DNA from: Thermodesulfatator sp.
GTDB taxonomy: Bacteria > Desulfobacterota > Thermodesulfobacteria > Thermodesulfobacteriales > Thermodesulfobacteriaceae
Direction of reading: 5' to 3'
Assembly (NCBI GenBank): GCA_027036915.1
Contig: JALWCD010000110.1
Coordinates: 1 to 31,494 of the forward strand
Length of the DNA: 31,494 nt
This document shows positions 7,764 to 15,217 of the stretch, piece after piece. The notes beneath the pieces were generated by a model, which saw nothing but the letters and a program-made list of their open reading frames with translations, was not told the origin of the DNA and did not search any database. The translations under genes and the position numbers were made by a program. Position 1 is the first letter of the stretch. Each line of letters begins with the position of its first letter.

Positions 7764-8231
7764 ATGCGCAGGGCAAAAGTAGGTGACGTGGTAAGCATTC
7801 ATTGTGTGGGCATGCTGGAGAACGGGGAAATCTTCGAGAAGACCCCCGAAGGGGAGCCCTTTTACTTCGAGGTGGGCTCTCCGGAAATCATGCCCGGTCT
7901 TTCGGAGGCCGTAATCGGTATGGCGGAGGGGGAGGAAAAGGAGGTCCTTCTCACGCCGGATAAGGCCTTCGGGGAGAGGGACGAGAACCTGGTGAAGGAG
8001 ATTCCCCGTGAGGCCATTCAGCTTGAAACCGAACCCCGGGTCGGCATGATGCTCAACCTCATCGTGGACACCCCCCAGGGGGAGATGCAGTTTCCGGCTC
8101 TGGTAGCGGCCGTGGACGAGGAGAGGATCGTGCTGGATCTCAACCCTCCGCTAGCGGGCAAGAACGTCATCTTCAGGATCAAGCTGCTGGGGATTCATGA
8201 GCGGGAGGCCCTAGATCTCCAGAGCCTTTAG
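7764..8231 (+). CDS. SlyD-like FKBP-type peptidyl-prolyl isomerase
   Basis: The 155-residue protein has the two-part SlyD layout. FKBP strands flank an IF (insert-in-flap) chaperone domain at about residues 68-125. Key family features are VSIHCVGMLENGEIFEKT, YFEVGSPEIMPGLSEAVIGM and FGERDENLVKEIP. It should catalyse proline isomerisation and assist folding in the cytoplasm. The His/Cys-rich metal-binding tail of E. coli SlyD is absent. The start is ATG after AAAGGAG. Its last 21 nt overlap the 3' end of panB on the opposite strand. Confidence 0.92.
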   Translation: MRRAKVGDVVSIHCVGMLENGEIFEKTPEGEPFYFEVGSPEIMPGLSEAVIGMAEGEEKEVLLTPDKAFGERDENLVKEIPREAIQLETEPRVGMMLNLIVDTPQGEMQFPALVAAVDEERIVLDLNPPLAGKNVIFRIKLLGIHEREALDLQSL

Positions 8232-9041
8232 GACCTCTTCCGAGATCCGGAAGCTTTCCTCCGGGCCGGGGAAGCGCCTGGCCCGGACCTCCTCGGCATA
8301 GGTCTTTACCGCCCGGACGATCTCCCGGGCGGTCTCGCCGTAAGGTCGTACGAACCTGGGTCTGAATCGGGGCCAGAGGCCTACCACGTCGTGGAAGACC
8401 AGGATCTGACCGTCGGTGTGGGGGCCGGCCCCGATGCCGATGGTGGGTACGGGAACCTTTTCGGTTATGCGACGGGCGATCTCCGCCGGCACGCATTCCA
8501 GGATGAGGGCGAACACCCCGGCCCTGACCAGGGTTTCGGCGTCGCGCAGGAGTTTGCGGGCCGAGTCCAGATCCCGGCCCTGAACCCGGTAGCCTCCCAG
8601 GGCCGAGGCCCTCTGGGGAGTAAGTCCGATGTGTCCTATCACGGGGATGCCGGCCCGGACCACCGCGGCCACGATTTCCGCCACCTCCTCTCCGCCCTCG
8701 ATCTTGACGGCCTGACACCCTCCTTCCTTGAGGAAACGGCCGGCATTCCGGATGGCCTCCTCCGGGCCGGTCTGATAGGACATGAACGGCATGTCGCCCA
8801 CCAGGAGGGCCCGCTCCGACCCCCGGGCCACAGCCCGGGCGAAGATCAGCATCTCTTCCATGGTGATGGGCAGCGTATCCTCATAGCCCAGAATCACCAT
8901 GGCCGCGGAGTCCCCCACCAGAAGCATCTCCACCCCAGCCTCTTCGGCCAGTCGGGCCGAAAGATAATCGTAGGCCGTGAGGGCCACGATGGGCTCCTGC
9001 CCCTTTCTGGCCTGAAGATCAGGGATGGTCAACCGGGCCAT
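8211..9041 (-). CDS. panB: 3-methyl-2-oxobutanoate hydroxymethyltransferase
   Basis: PanB transfers a hydroxymethyl group from 5,10-methylene-THF to alpha-ketoisovalerate, making ketopantoate for pantothenate and CoA. Family motifs are visible in order: VALTAYDYLSARLAEEAG, LLVGDSAAMVILGYEDTLP, GDMPFMSYQ, AVKIEGG, GHIGLTPQ, LILECVPAEIA and PTIGIGAGPHTDGQILVFHD. The length of 276 residues is typical. The stop of ruvB lies only 6 nt upstream of its ATG, so it is the last gene of the yebC-ruvCAB operon. The 3' end overlaps the FKBP gene tail-to-tail. No panC or panD is seen in the window. Confidence 0.96.
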   Translation of the reverse strand: MARLTIPDLQARKGQEPIVALTAYDYLSARLAEEAGVEMLLVGDSAAMVILGYEDTLPITMEEMLIFARAVARGSERALLVGDMPFMSYQTGPEEAIRNAGRFLKEGGCQAVKIEGGEEVAEIVAAVVRAGIPVIGHIGLTPQRASALGGYRVQGRDLDSARKLLRDAETLVRAGVFALILECVPAEIARRITEKVPVPTIGIGAGPHTDGQILVFHDVVGLWPRFRPRFVRPYGETAREIVRAVKTYAEEVRARRFPGPEESFRISEEVLKALEI

Positions 9042-9047
9042 GACTTT

Positions 9048-10004
9048 TTAAAAGGGTAGCGCATCTCTGCGGGCTTTCAAATAGGCGTAGGCCCTTTCGG
9101 TGAGCACCCGCCCCTTCCGGGTCCGGCGCAGGAGACCGCAGCGGATGAGGTAGGGTTCGTAAAGGTCTTCCAGGGTCTGGGGATCCTCGCAGAGGGCGGT
9201 GGCCAGGGTGGAGAGCCCCACCGGGCCCCCGTCGAATTTTTCCAGGATGGTCTCGAGAATACGGCGGTCGAGGGGGGAAAGCCCCAGGGGATCGAGGTCC
9301 ATCAGGGCCAGGGCTGCCTCGGCGATCTCGAGGGTGATTTCGGCTTTTCCTTTGACCTCGGCGAAATCCCTCACCCGGCGAAGGAGCCGGTTGGCGATTC
9401 TGGGCGTGCCCCGGGCCCGGGAGGCAATCAGACGGGCCGCTTCCTCTGCGATGTTGAGGCCCAGGATCTCGGCCGAACGCCTGACGATGCGGGAGAGGGC
9501 TTCCTGGTCGTAAAAATCGAGCTTGAAGACTATGCCGAAGCGGTCTCTGAGGGGAGCCGAGAGCAGACCCGGACGGGTGGTGGCCCCGATCAGGGTGAAA
9601 CGGGGGAGCTTGAGTCTCACGGCCCGGGCCCCCGGGCCCTTCCCCACCACGAAATCCAGGGCGAAATCCTCCATGGCCGGGTAAAGGACCTCCTCACAGG
9701 CCTTGGGAAGACGATGAATTTCATCGATGAAGAGGACGTCGCGCTCCTCAAGGGTGGTGAGGATGGCGGCGAGATCTCCCGGCCGTTCCAGGGCCGCTCC
9801 GGAGGTGATCTTGAAGTTCACGCCGAGCTCGTGGGCCACCACCTGGGCCAGGGTGGTCTTCCCCAGCCCCGGAAAACCGGTGAGCAACATGTGATCCAGG
9901 GCTTCGCCCCGGGCTTTCGCGGCGGAGAGATAGACCGCAAGTTCCTTTTTGATCTCTTCCTGGCCGATGTATTCCTCAAGTCTCCGGGGGCGAAGTTGGT
10001 CCAT
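9048..10004 (-). CDS. ruvB: Holliday junction branch migration ATPase RuvB
   Basis: RuvB is the hexameric AAA+ motor that drives Holliday junction migration with RuvA. The Walker A motif is GFPGLGKT (43-50; Phe replaces the common Pro), and Walker B is FIDEIH (92-97). Sensor and arginine-finger regions follow ([18 protein letters not shown]), then a winged-helix C terminus ([20 protein letters not shown]) that contacts DNA. At 318 residues it is slightly shorter than E. coli RuvB, mainly at the N terminus. It follows ruvA after 17 nt. A TAGTATAAT box at the ruvA stop may give it a promoter of its own. Confidence 0.97.
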   Translation of the reverse strand: MDQLRPRRLEEYIGQEEIKKELAVYLSAAKARGEALDHMLLTGFPGLGKTTLAQVVAHELGVNFKITSGAALERPGDLAAILTTLEERDVLFIDEIHRLPKACEEVLYPAMEDFALDFVVGKGPGARAVRLKLPRFTLIGATTRPGLLSAPLRDRFGIVFKLDFYDQEALSRIVRRSAEILGLNIAEEAARLIASRARGTPRIANRLLRRVRDFAEVKGKAEITLEIAEAALALMDLDPLGLSPLDRRILETILEKFDGGPVGLSTLATALCEDPQTLEDLYEPYLIRCGLLRRTRKGRVLTERAYAYLKARRDALPF

Positions 10005-10015
10005 GGTCGATTATG

Positions 10016-10024
10016 ATTATACTA
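10016..10024 (-). promoter_or_regulatory. TAGTATAAT box between ruvA and ruvB
   Basis: The minus strand reads TAGTATAAT, overlapping the TAG stop of ruvA, with its 3' end 11 nt before the ruvB ATG. A start site here would give an almost leaderless ruvB transcript, so it may be chance despite the perfect -10. Confidence 0.3.
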
Positions 10025-10594
10025 AACCGGAGAGAAACGTTTGAGGGCTTTCTTGAGGAGTTCGTCCAGGTCTTCCTCGCCGGAGAAGACCTGGGCGAGG
10101 GCCTCTTCGGCCTCCCGGGCCGAGAAACCCAGGTTTCTGAGCACCGCCAGGGCCTCCTCGTAGACCGGCGGTCGGGCGGGGCTCTTCTTCCGGAGGGCCA
10201 GTTTACCCCGGAGTTCCACACAGAGCCTTTCGGCCCGGCGCGGGCCGATTCCCGGAACCCGGGAGAGGGCCTTGAGGTCCTCGGTCTGGACGGCTTTTTC
10301 CAGTTCCTCGGGCCGGAAAAAGGCCAGAAGGTTTAAGGCCAGCCGCGGCCCCACCCCCGAAAGGGAGGCCAGGAGTTTGAAGGTCTCCCGGGTCTCTTCG
10401 TCCCCGAAACCGAAGATTTCGGGCACCCCCTCCTGGATCCAGAGACACACCGGAAGGCTCACCTCCTCTCCGGGGGGAGGGAGGGTTTCGGTCAGGGTGA
10501 GGGGCACGGTGATCTCCAGGACCAGAGAGCCGACCTCCAGCCAGATTTTTCCCGGGCTCTTGCGTTTTATCCGTCCCCGGATCTCGGAAAGCAC
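10022..10594 (-). CDS. ruvA: Holliday junction DNA-binding protein RuvA
   Basis: RuvA forms the tetrameric junction-binding core of the RuvAB complex. The N-terminal OB fold covers about residues 1-62. Two helix-hairpin-helix motifs follow (LSGVGPRLALNLL and VPGIGPRRAERLC), then a linker and the small C-terminal domain (about 140-190) that binds RuvB. The length of 190 residues is normal. The start is GTG and overlaps the 3' end of ruvC by 28 nt, so its translation is likely coupled. Co-location with ruvC and ruvB supports the assignment. Confidence 0.96.
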   Translation of the reverse strand: MLSEIRGRIKRKSPGKIWLEVGSLVLEITVPLTLTETLPPPGEEVSLPVCLWIQEGVPEIFGFGDEETRETFKLLASLSGVGPRLALNLLAFFRPEELEKAVQTEDLKALSRVPGIGPRRAERLCVELRGKLALRKKSPARPPVYEEALAVLRNLGFSAREAEEALAQVFSGEEDLDELLKKALKRFSPV

Positions 10595-11058
10595 GTTCGT
10601 TCCCTGAAGATATGGGTCAGGGCCACGGCCAGGGCGTCCGTGGCATCCGGCGGCGTTCTACCGTTTAGCCCCAGGGTGGCCCGCACCATGTAGGCCACCT
10701 GTTCCTTGGAGGCCCGGCCGTTTCCCGTAAGGGTCTGCTTGATGGTGGAGGGATGATAGGTGAAAAGAGGGAGTCCGGCTTCCGCCGAAAGCAGGAGGAC
10801 CACCCCCTGGGCCTGGCCCAGGGCCAGGGCCGCCCGGGGGAAACGTTCCGGGATCACCTCCTCAAGGACCAGGACCTCCGGGCGCAATTCTTCGAGGAGC
10901 TCCCTCAGCCGGCGATACAATTCCCGGAGACGCCCGGGCAGGGGAGTGCGGGGGCCGAGCCTTATGACCCCCCAGCGGAGAAGACGCGGGGGATGACCCG
11001 TTTCCACCAGTCCGTAACCCGTAACCCGGGAGCCGGGATCCACGCCCAGGACTCTCAC
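10567..11058 (-). CDS. ruvC: Holliday junction resolvase RuvC
   Basis: RuvC is the dimeric nuclease that cuts Holliday junctions symmetrically. The RNase H-like active site is complete: Asp7 (GVDPGS), Glu66/Glu67 (VLEEVIPERFP), and Asp138 and Asp141 (PPDATDALAVALTH). Helical segments LALGQAQGVVLLL and YHPSTIKQTLTGNGRASKEQV are typical. The length of 163 residues is normal. The start is GTG, only 3 nt after the yebC stop, and the end overlaps ruvA. Confidence 0.97.
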   Translation of the reverse strand: MRVLGVDPGSRVTGYGLVETGHPPRLLRWGVIRLGPRTPLPGRLRELYRRLRELLEELRPEVLVLEEVIPERFPRAALALGQAQGVVLLLSAEAGLPLFTYHPSTIKQTLTGNGRASKEQVAYMVRATLGLNGRTPPDATDALAVALTHIFRERTCFPRSGDG

Positions 11059-11061
11059 CCC

Positions 11062-11817
11062 TCAATTCCCGGAGAGTTTTTCCAGGAGCCCTTCCGGGAT
11101 GTCGAAATTGGCGTAAACGTGCTGGACATCGTCGTGGTCCTCAAGCATCTCCATGAGGCGGAGCATCTGCTGGGCGGTCTTTTCGTCCTCGATCTTTACG
11201 GTGCTCTTGGGCACCAGGGTGACCCTGGCCGAGGAGGGTCTGAGACCGGCCTTTTCCACCCCGGCCTTTACGGTCTCGAAGTCTTCCGGGGCGGTGATGA
11301 TCTCAAACTCTCCCTCGTAAACCCGGACGTCTTCGGCCCCGGCCTCTAAGGCGACCTCGAGCACCTGGTCTTCGGAAAGCCCATCGCGCGGGATCACGAT
11401 CAGGCCCTTTTTCTCAAAGATCCAGGAGACGGCTCCCGGTTCGGCCAGGTTGCCTCCGCATTTACTGAAGATGTGTCTCAGCTCGGAGACCGTTCGCCGT
11501 CGATTGTCGGTGACGCTCTCGATGAAGACCGCCACCCCCCCGGGGCCGTAACCCTCGAAGGTGGCTTCCTCGTACTGGGTGCCCTCCTCCAGCCCCAGCC
11601 CCTTACGAATGGCCCGTTCGATGTTTTCCTTGGGCATGTTTACGGCCTTGGCTGCCGCGATGGCCGCCCGCAACCGGGGATTGGCGGCCGGGTCGCCTCC
11701 GCCCAGGCGGGCCGCGACCATGATCTCCCGGGTGATTTTGGTGAAAATGCGGCCACGTTTGGCGTCCTGAGCCGCTTTTTTGCGCTTGATCTGCGCCCAG
11801 TGGGAATGTCCGGCCAT
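11062..11817 (-). CDS. yebC: YebC/PmpR/TACO1 family protein
   Basis: The N terminus [20 protein letters not shown] is the family signature, and the 251-residue length and three-domain layout fit. Members have been described as DNA-binding regulators (PmpR), and as factors that relieve ribosome stalling or activate translation (TACO1); which applies here cannot be told from sequence. Other hallmarks are [20 protein letters not shown] and [13 protein letters not shown]. The start is ATG after GGAGGGAGG. It is the first gene of the operon with ruvCAB, a common arrangement. Confidence 0.95.
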   Translation of the reverse strand: MAGHSHWAQIKRKKAAQDAKRGRIFTKITREIMVAARLGGGDPAANPRLRAAIAAAKAVNMPKENIERAIRKGLGLEEGTQYEEATFEGYGPGGVAVFIESVTDNRRRTVSELRHIFSKCGGNLAEPGAVSWIFEKKGLIVIPRDGLSEDQVLEVALEAGAEDVRVYEGEFEIITAPEDFETVKAGVEKAGLRPSSARVTLVPKSTVKIEDEKTAQQMLRLMEMLEDHDDVQHVYANFDIPEGLLEKLSGN

Positions 11818-11850
11818 CGTTCAACCTCCCTCCTGCGAGCTGGCCACTTA

Positions 11851-11859
11851 ATTATACTA
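11851..11859 (-). promoter_or_regulatory. Candidate -10 element of the yebC-ruvCAB-panB operon
   Basis: The minus strand carries TAGTATAAT followed by TAAG, 33 nt before the yebC ATG and its strong GGAGGGAGG site. No good -35 hexamer is visible. The identical box precedes rlpA. Confidence 0.5.
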
Positions 11860-11979
11860 CACTCCCTTTTCCCGCCTAGCCGGAGAAAAAAATCTCCATA
11901 ACCCGCCAATAAAAGAGCTTGCTATTTATTCTGTAATGTGATAGAAAGAAAATAATTGAAAAGACAGGGAGTTGAGGGG

Positions 11980-12123
11980 ATGGAAAAGGAAAAATTGAAA
12001 AGATTGCTGGCAGGCATGAGTCTTTCGGCTTTACTTGCGGCTGGCGGGGGTTTGAGTCTTCCGGCCAGGGCGCCGGCCCAGAGTGGCTGAAGCGGCTGAG
12101 GGTCTAAAAAGGGCGGCGGTTGA
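11980..12123 (+). CDS. sbtA: SbtA-like selenocysteine RiPP precursor peptide (two in-frame UGA)
   Basis: The ATG follows AGGGAG. The first 36 codons give MEKEKLKRLLAGMSLSALLA, a Gly/Leu/Ala-rich middle, and PARAPAQSG, then UGA. Reading UGA as selenocysteine (U), the tail is SGUSGUGSKKGGG before a third UGA, giving 47 residues with Sec37 and Sec40. From memory this matches SbtA-family thio(seleno)oxazole precursors: a charged start, KxLLAG, a hydrophobic leader, and a Ser-Gly-Sec/Cys repeat as core. In that system a SPASM radical-SAM enzyme (SbtM) modifies the peptide. The remnant of such an enzyme follows immediately, and a SECIS-like hairpin begins at the second UGA. If UGA is read as stop, a pointless 36-residue leader results. 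A weak promoter may lie at TTGCTA (11919) with TAGAAA (11942). SelA/SelB/SelC are not in the window, so Sec insertion is inferred. Confidence 0.72.
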
Positions 12124-12140
12124 GCTTGATCGCCGACCCT
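12099..12140 (+). promoter_or_regulatory. SECIS-like stem-loop after the UGA codons
   Basis: AGGGTC (12099-12104) pairs with GACCCT (12135-12140). Inside, GGCG (12115-12118) pairs with CGCC (12131-12134), leaving a 12-nt loop GTTGAGCTTGAT. The loop begins 28 nt after the first UGA and 19 nt after the second, within the spacing known for bacterial SECIS elements. SelB binding is inferred only. Confidence 0.5.
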
Positions 12141-12468
12141 GAAGGGGCCGAGGTGCTTTTCTATCGCCTGAACCCTCTCCGGATGGCTTGAGAGGGACGG
12201 AAAGGGGGTTGAACTGTCCTGGTTCTTTCTTCCGGATGGCGAGGTGCACGCCTGTCGCAAGTTCCCTTCCTACCTGGGAAACTTGCACCGAAGGTCTCTC
12301 TGGGACATTTACTGGTCGGAGGCGGCCGAGGTTTATCGCCAGGGGCCTTCGGCCTGTCGGGGGTGTCGTCTTTACGCCGTATGTCGGGGCTGTCTGGCGG
12401 TGATCGCCACCCACGGGCTCAATCCTTTTGAGGACCGTGATCCCTTCTGCCCCGGCCCGGTGAGTTGA
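12108..12468 (+). pseudogene. Truncated, frameshifted remnant of a SPASM radical-SAM peptide maturase (SbtM-like)
   Basis: From 12181 one frame encodes GVELSWFFLPDGEVHACRKF and, further on, CRGCRLYAVCRGC and DPFCPG. This is a SPASM cysteine set (Cx2Cx5Cx2C plus flanking Cys) that binds auxiliary iron-sulfur clusters. About 28 codons before it, in a different frame (12108-12191), the product LIADPEGAEVLFYRLNPLRM looks like the preceding part of the same protein, so a frameshift lies near 12180. The radical-SAM barrel with CxxxCxxC, some 250-300 residues, is missing; there is no room for it after the peptide gene. The usual reading is an internal deletion plus frameshift. The 3' end overlaps the DUF434 gene on the other strand by 50 nt. 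Confidence 0.75.
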
Positions 12469-13111
12469 AAGGGTCCAGGACCGGCCTTTTCAGGACCCGG
12501 AGAATGAGGTGGCCGGCCAGGTCGAAGACCCTTCCGGCCTGATCGATGAGGGGCCCGTCGGCCGTACAGACCACCTCGCCCTCCAGGGCCAGACGTTCGG
12601 CTTCTCTGAGGGCCAGAATCTCCCCCGGAAGACCCAGAGGCTTGAGGAGAGTCTGACGCAGGCGAGCGGCCAGCTCCCCGGAACCCGGGATCGGGGCGTC
12701 GAGATAGAGCCCGAGGAAAGCCGGCGGATAGGTCCGGAAGAAACGTTTCAACCTTTCTTCTATGGCCGGAAGCTCGGGAGCGATCCGCAGACGCCCTCCG
12801 GCCTTCTGGGCGTCCCTTATGAAACCATCCCGGCCGCGGATCAGGGGACAGCCCCGCAGGGCATGGGCCAGGGTACCCAGGACGTTAAATCCGTCCACGG
12901 TGACCACCCTGCCGACCAGCTCCCGGGCGCGTACGCGCTTTCGCCGACGGGCCAGGGCGATCTCCCGGGCCACGGTGGCCCGCAGGATGAGTTCCCGGAG
13001 CCCGGCGGCAAGCCGATAACGGTCGCCCACCAGTTTGAGGGCCGCCTTTTCCGGATAGCCCCGGTCAAGAAGCCAGGCCAGATCCCGGGCGGCTTGCCTT
13101 AGGTCTTCCAT
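12419..13111 (-). CDS. DUF434 domain-containing protein
   Basis: The N-terminal half contains [20 protein letters not shown] and [19 protein letters not shown] followed by GRDGFIRD, which I recognise as the DUF434 family found mainly in archaea and thermophiles. The second half (about 110-215) resembles the associated C-terminal domain, with [12 protein letters not shown] and [12 protein letters not shown]. The Asp-rich motifs (VDGFN, ADGPLID) suggest a metal-dependent nuclease-like or nucleotide-binding fold, but the function is unknown. The ATG follows AAGGA. The last residues ([14 protein letters not shown]) are encoded over the antisense of the maturase remnant, so the C terminus may be a recent extension. 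It is divergent from leuC. Confidence 0.85.
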   Translation of the reverse strand: MEDLRQAARDLAWLLDRGYPEKAALKLVGDRYRLAAGLRELILRATVAREIALARRRKRVRARELVGRVVTVDGFNVLGTLAHALRGCPLIRGRDGFIRDAQKAGGRLRIAPELPAIEERLKRFFRTYPPAFLGLYLDAPIPGSGELAARLRQTLLKPLGLPGEILALREAERLALEGEVVCTADGPLIDQAGRVFDLAGHLILRVLKRPVLDPFNSPGRGRRDHGPQKD

Positions 13112-13168
13112 GGGGTATATCCTTACTTTGGTCTTTCTTTAAGATATCCGGATCCCGTTTCAGGGCCT

Positions 13169-13196
13169 TGCTTAAATGCTTCTTGCGGGTTAGAAA
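13169..13196 (+). promoter_or_regulatory. Weak candidate promoter for leuC-leuD
   Basis: TTGCTT (13169-13174) and TAGAAA (13191-13196) are separated by 16 nt, about 45 nt before the leuC ATG. A five-codon ATG-Leu-Leu-Ala-Gly-TAG frame (13176-13193) overlaps it. Both matches are weak. Confidence 0.3.
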
Positions 13197-13240
13197 GACT
13201 TGCATTCCGGTTTGAGGCTGGGGAGAAGGAGGAAGGGAGA

Positions 13241-14521
13241 ATGAAACGGCCCATGACCATGGCGGAAAAGATTCTGGCGGATCGCGCCGGGCTGGCCGGT
13301 GTGGAGCCCGGGGAACTGGTTGAGGTTCCGGTAGACCTCACTCTGGCCAATGATATCACGGCCCCGCTGGCCATCAAAATTTTTGAGGAGACCCGTATCA
13401 ACCGAGTCTTCGATCCCGAAAGGATCGTACTGGTCATGGACCATTTTACCCCCAACAAGGACATCAAGAGCGCCGAACAGGTGAGGATGTGTCGGGAATT
13501 TGCCCGGCGGTTCGGTATACGGCATTATTACGAGGGGGGCGCCTGCGGCATCGAACACGCTTTACTTCCCGAACAGGGGCTGGTGGTTCCGGGAGACGTC
13601 GTGATCGGAGCCGACAGTCACACCTGCACCTACGGGGCCCTGGGGGCCTTTGCCACCGGGGTGGGTTCCACGGATCTTGCGGCCACCTGGATCACCGGAC
13701 GCACCTGGTTCAAGGTCCCGGAGACCATCCGGTTCGTCTATCGTGGTCGTCTTAAACCCTGGGTGACGGGTAAGGACCTCATTCTTTATACCATCGGAGA
13801 CATAGGCGTGGACGGGGCCCTTTACATGGCCATGGAATTCGCCGGGGAGGTCATCCGAAGGCTTTCCATGGCCGAAAGGTTCACCATGGCCAACATGGCC
13901 ATCGAGGCCGGGGGCAAGGTGGGGCTTATCGAGCCCGACCGCAAGACCCTCAATTATGTACGAAGCCGGGCCCGCAGGTCGCCGCGGATATACCGCAGTG
14001 ATCGCAAGGCCCGTTATCGAGAGGTGCGGGAATACGATTGTTCCAAGATCGAACTTCAGGTGGCCTTTCCGCATCTGCCCTCCAACGTGAAACCGATCAC
14101 GGACATTCCGGAGATTCCCATCGATCAGGTGGTGATAGGTTCCTGCACCAACGGTCGCCTGGAGGATCTGGCCCTGGCGGCTAAAATTCTCAAGGGTCGG
14201 AAGGTGAACCCCAACGTGCGAGCCATCATCATCCCGGCCACTCCCCGTATTTATCAGGAGGCTCTTCGGCGAGGTTACCTGCGGGTGTTCCTTGAGGCCG
14301 GGGCCATCGTATCTCCGCCCACCTGTGGTCCGTGTCTGGGAGGACACATGGGGATTCTTGCCAGGGGCGAACGGGCGGTGGCCACGACCAACCGGAACTT
14401 TGTGGGGCGTATGGGACATCCGGAAAGCGAGGTTTATCTGGCCGGGCCGGCGGTGGCCGCGGCCTCCGCGGTTCTGGGTCGTATCGGCAGTCCGGAAGAG
14501 CTTGGCCTTAAGGAGGCGTAA
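13241..14521 (+). CDS. leuC: 3-isopropylmalate dehydratase large subunit
   Basis: This aconitase-family large subunit (426 residues, the shorter two-subunit archaeal/bacterial type) isomerises 2- to 3-isopropylmalate in leucine synthesis. The [4Fe-4S] ligands are Cys302 (SCTNG), Cys362 and Cys365 ([10 protein letters not shown]). Other motifs are [29 protein letters not shown] and [11 protein letters not shown]. Closely related homoaconitases act in other pathways, so the substrate is likely but not proven. The ATG follows GGAGGAAGGGAG. The leuD start lies 3 nt after the stop. No leuA or leuB is in the window. Confidence 0.92.
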   Translation: MKRPMTMAEKILADRAGLAGVEPGELVEVPVDLTLANDITAPLAIKIFEETRINRVFDPERIVLVMDHFTPNKDIKSAEQVRMCREFARRFGIRHYYEGGACGIEHALLPEQGLVVPGDVVIGADSHTCTYGALGAFATGVGSTDLAATWITGRTWFKVPETIRFVYRGRLKPWVTGKDLILYTIGDIGVDGALYMAMEFAGEVIRRLSMAERFTMANMAIEAGGKVGLIEPDRKTLNYVRSRARRSPRIYRSDRKARYREVREYDCSKIELQVAFPHLPSNVKPITDIPEIPIDQVVIGSCTNGRLEDLALAAKILKGRKVNPNVRAIIIPATPRIYQEALRRGYLRVFLEAGAIVSPPTCGPCLGGHMGILARGERAVATTNRNFVGRMGHPESEVYLAGPAVAAASAVLGRIGSPEELGLKEA

Positions 14522-14524
14522 GCC

Positions 14525-15055
14525 ATGATGCGCGTGAGAGGAAGGGCTTTTAAGTTTGGAGACAACGTGGATACCGACGTCATCATCCCGGCGCGGTACT
14601 TAAATACCACCGACCCCAGAGAACTGGCCAAACACTGTATGGAAGACGCCGATCCGGAGTTCGTGAAGAAGGTTCGGCCCGGGGACATCATCGTGGCCGG
14701 AAGGAACTTCGGCTGTGGGTCCTCCAGGGAACATGCGCCGGTGGCCATCAAGGCCGCCGGTATCTCCTGTGTGATCGCGGAAAGCTTTGCCCGCATCTTT
14801 TACCGCAACGCCTTCAACACCGGGCTTCTTATCCTGGAGAGTCCGGAAGCCAGCCGGGACATCGAGGAAGGCGACGAGATCGAGGTGGATCCCGAGGCCG
14901 GAGAGATCCGCAATCTCACCAAGGGCAGGATTTACAGGGTAAAACCCCTTCCGCCTTTCATGAGGGAGCTCCTCAAGGACGGAGGGCTTATTCCTCACCT
15001 GATTTGTAAATACCGCAACGCCCGCCTGGAAGACGAGCAGTTGACAGAAGGTTAA
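14525..15055 (+). CDS. leuD: 3-isopropylmalate dehydratase small subunit
   Basis: The small, swivel-domain partner of LeuC. The motif [12 protein letters not shown] (61-72), which shapes substrate choice, and the N-terminal [15 protein letters not shown] are clear. At 176 residues it is the short type that pairs with a LeuC of about 420 residues. AAGGAGG in the last leuC codons serves as ribosome binding site. Two tandem ATGs occur (14525 and 14528), and either could start. The final codons contain the -35 of the tRNA promoter. Confidence 0.93.
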   Translation: MMRVRGRAFKFGDNVDTDVIIPARYLNTTDPRELAKHCMEDADPEFVKKVRPGDIIVAGRNFGCGSSREHAPVAIKAAGISCVIAESFARIFYRNAFNTGLLILESPEASRDIEEGDEIEVDPEAGEIRNLTKGRIYRVKPLPPFMRELLKDGGLIPHLICKYRNARLEDEQLTEG

Positions 15056-15068
15056 GGCCTTTTAAAAT
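15041..15068 (+). promoter_or_regulatory. Strong promoter for tRNA-Arg, embedded in leuD 3' end
   Basis: A perfect TTGACA (15041-15046) lies inside the last leuD codons and TAAAAT (15063-15068) follows after 16 nt. Transcription would begin near 15075, just before the tRNA. Confidence 0.65.
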
Positions 15069-15080
15069 TTTGAAGGAGAC

Positions 15081-15154
15081 GGGCGCGTAGCTCAGTTGGA
15101 TAGAGCGTTGGCCTCCGGAGCCAGAGGTCGTGGGTTCGAATCCCGCCGCGCCCT
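15081..15154 (+). tRNA. tRNA-Arg (anticodon CCG)
   Basis: A full cloverleaf folds. The acceptor is GGGCGCG/CGCGCCC. The D-arm is GCTC/GAGC, and the anticodon stem TTGGC/GCCAG has loop CTCCGGA, giving anticodon CCG at 15115-15117. The T-arm GTGGG/CCCGC has loop TTCGAAT. It reads the Arg codon CGG, which is common in this GC-rich genome. CCA is not encoded. The discriminator base is T (15154), where bacterial tRNA-Arg normally has A or G. Confidence 0.96.
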
Positions 15155-15182
15155 CTAACGTTTTCTTTTCTTCTTTTTTCCG

Positions 15183-15201
15183 GCTCGCTGATCCAGCGAG
15201 C
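15183..15201. repeat. Perfect inverted repeat between tRNA-Arg and the small ORF
   Basis: GCTCGCTG-ATC-CAGCGAGC is an 8-bp perfect stem in the convergent gap between tRNA-Arg and the gltX cluster. The T-rich stretch 15162-15180 lies before it on the plus strand, so it is not a canonical intrinsic terminator for either side. Confidence 0.5.
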
Positions 15202-15217
15202 AATGGTCCATCGAAGC

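Noticed and set aside
12244..12468. A stand-alone small protein starting at GTG 12244
   Set aside because: SPASM similarity begins earlier (from about 12181) and there is no ribosome site at 12244, so it is part of the maturase remnant.
13562..14419. A 285-codon minus-strand frame opposite leuC
   Set aside because: Antisense shadow of a clear aconitase-family gene.
15183..15201. Intrinsic terminator for tRNA-Arg or for the gltX cluster
   Set aside because: The hairpin has no T-run on its 3' side on either strand; the T-rich stretch is on the wrong side.
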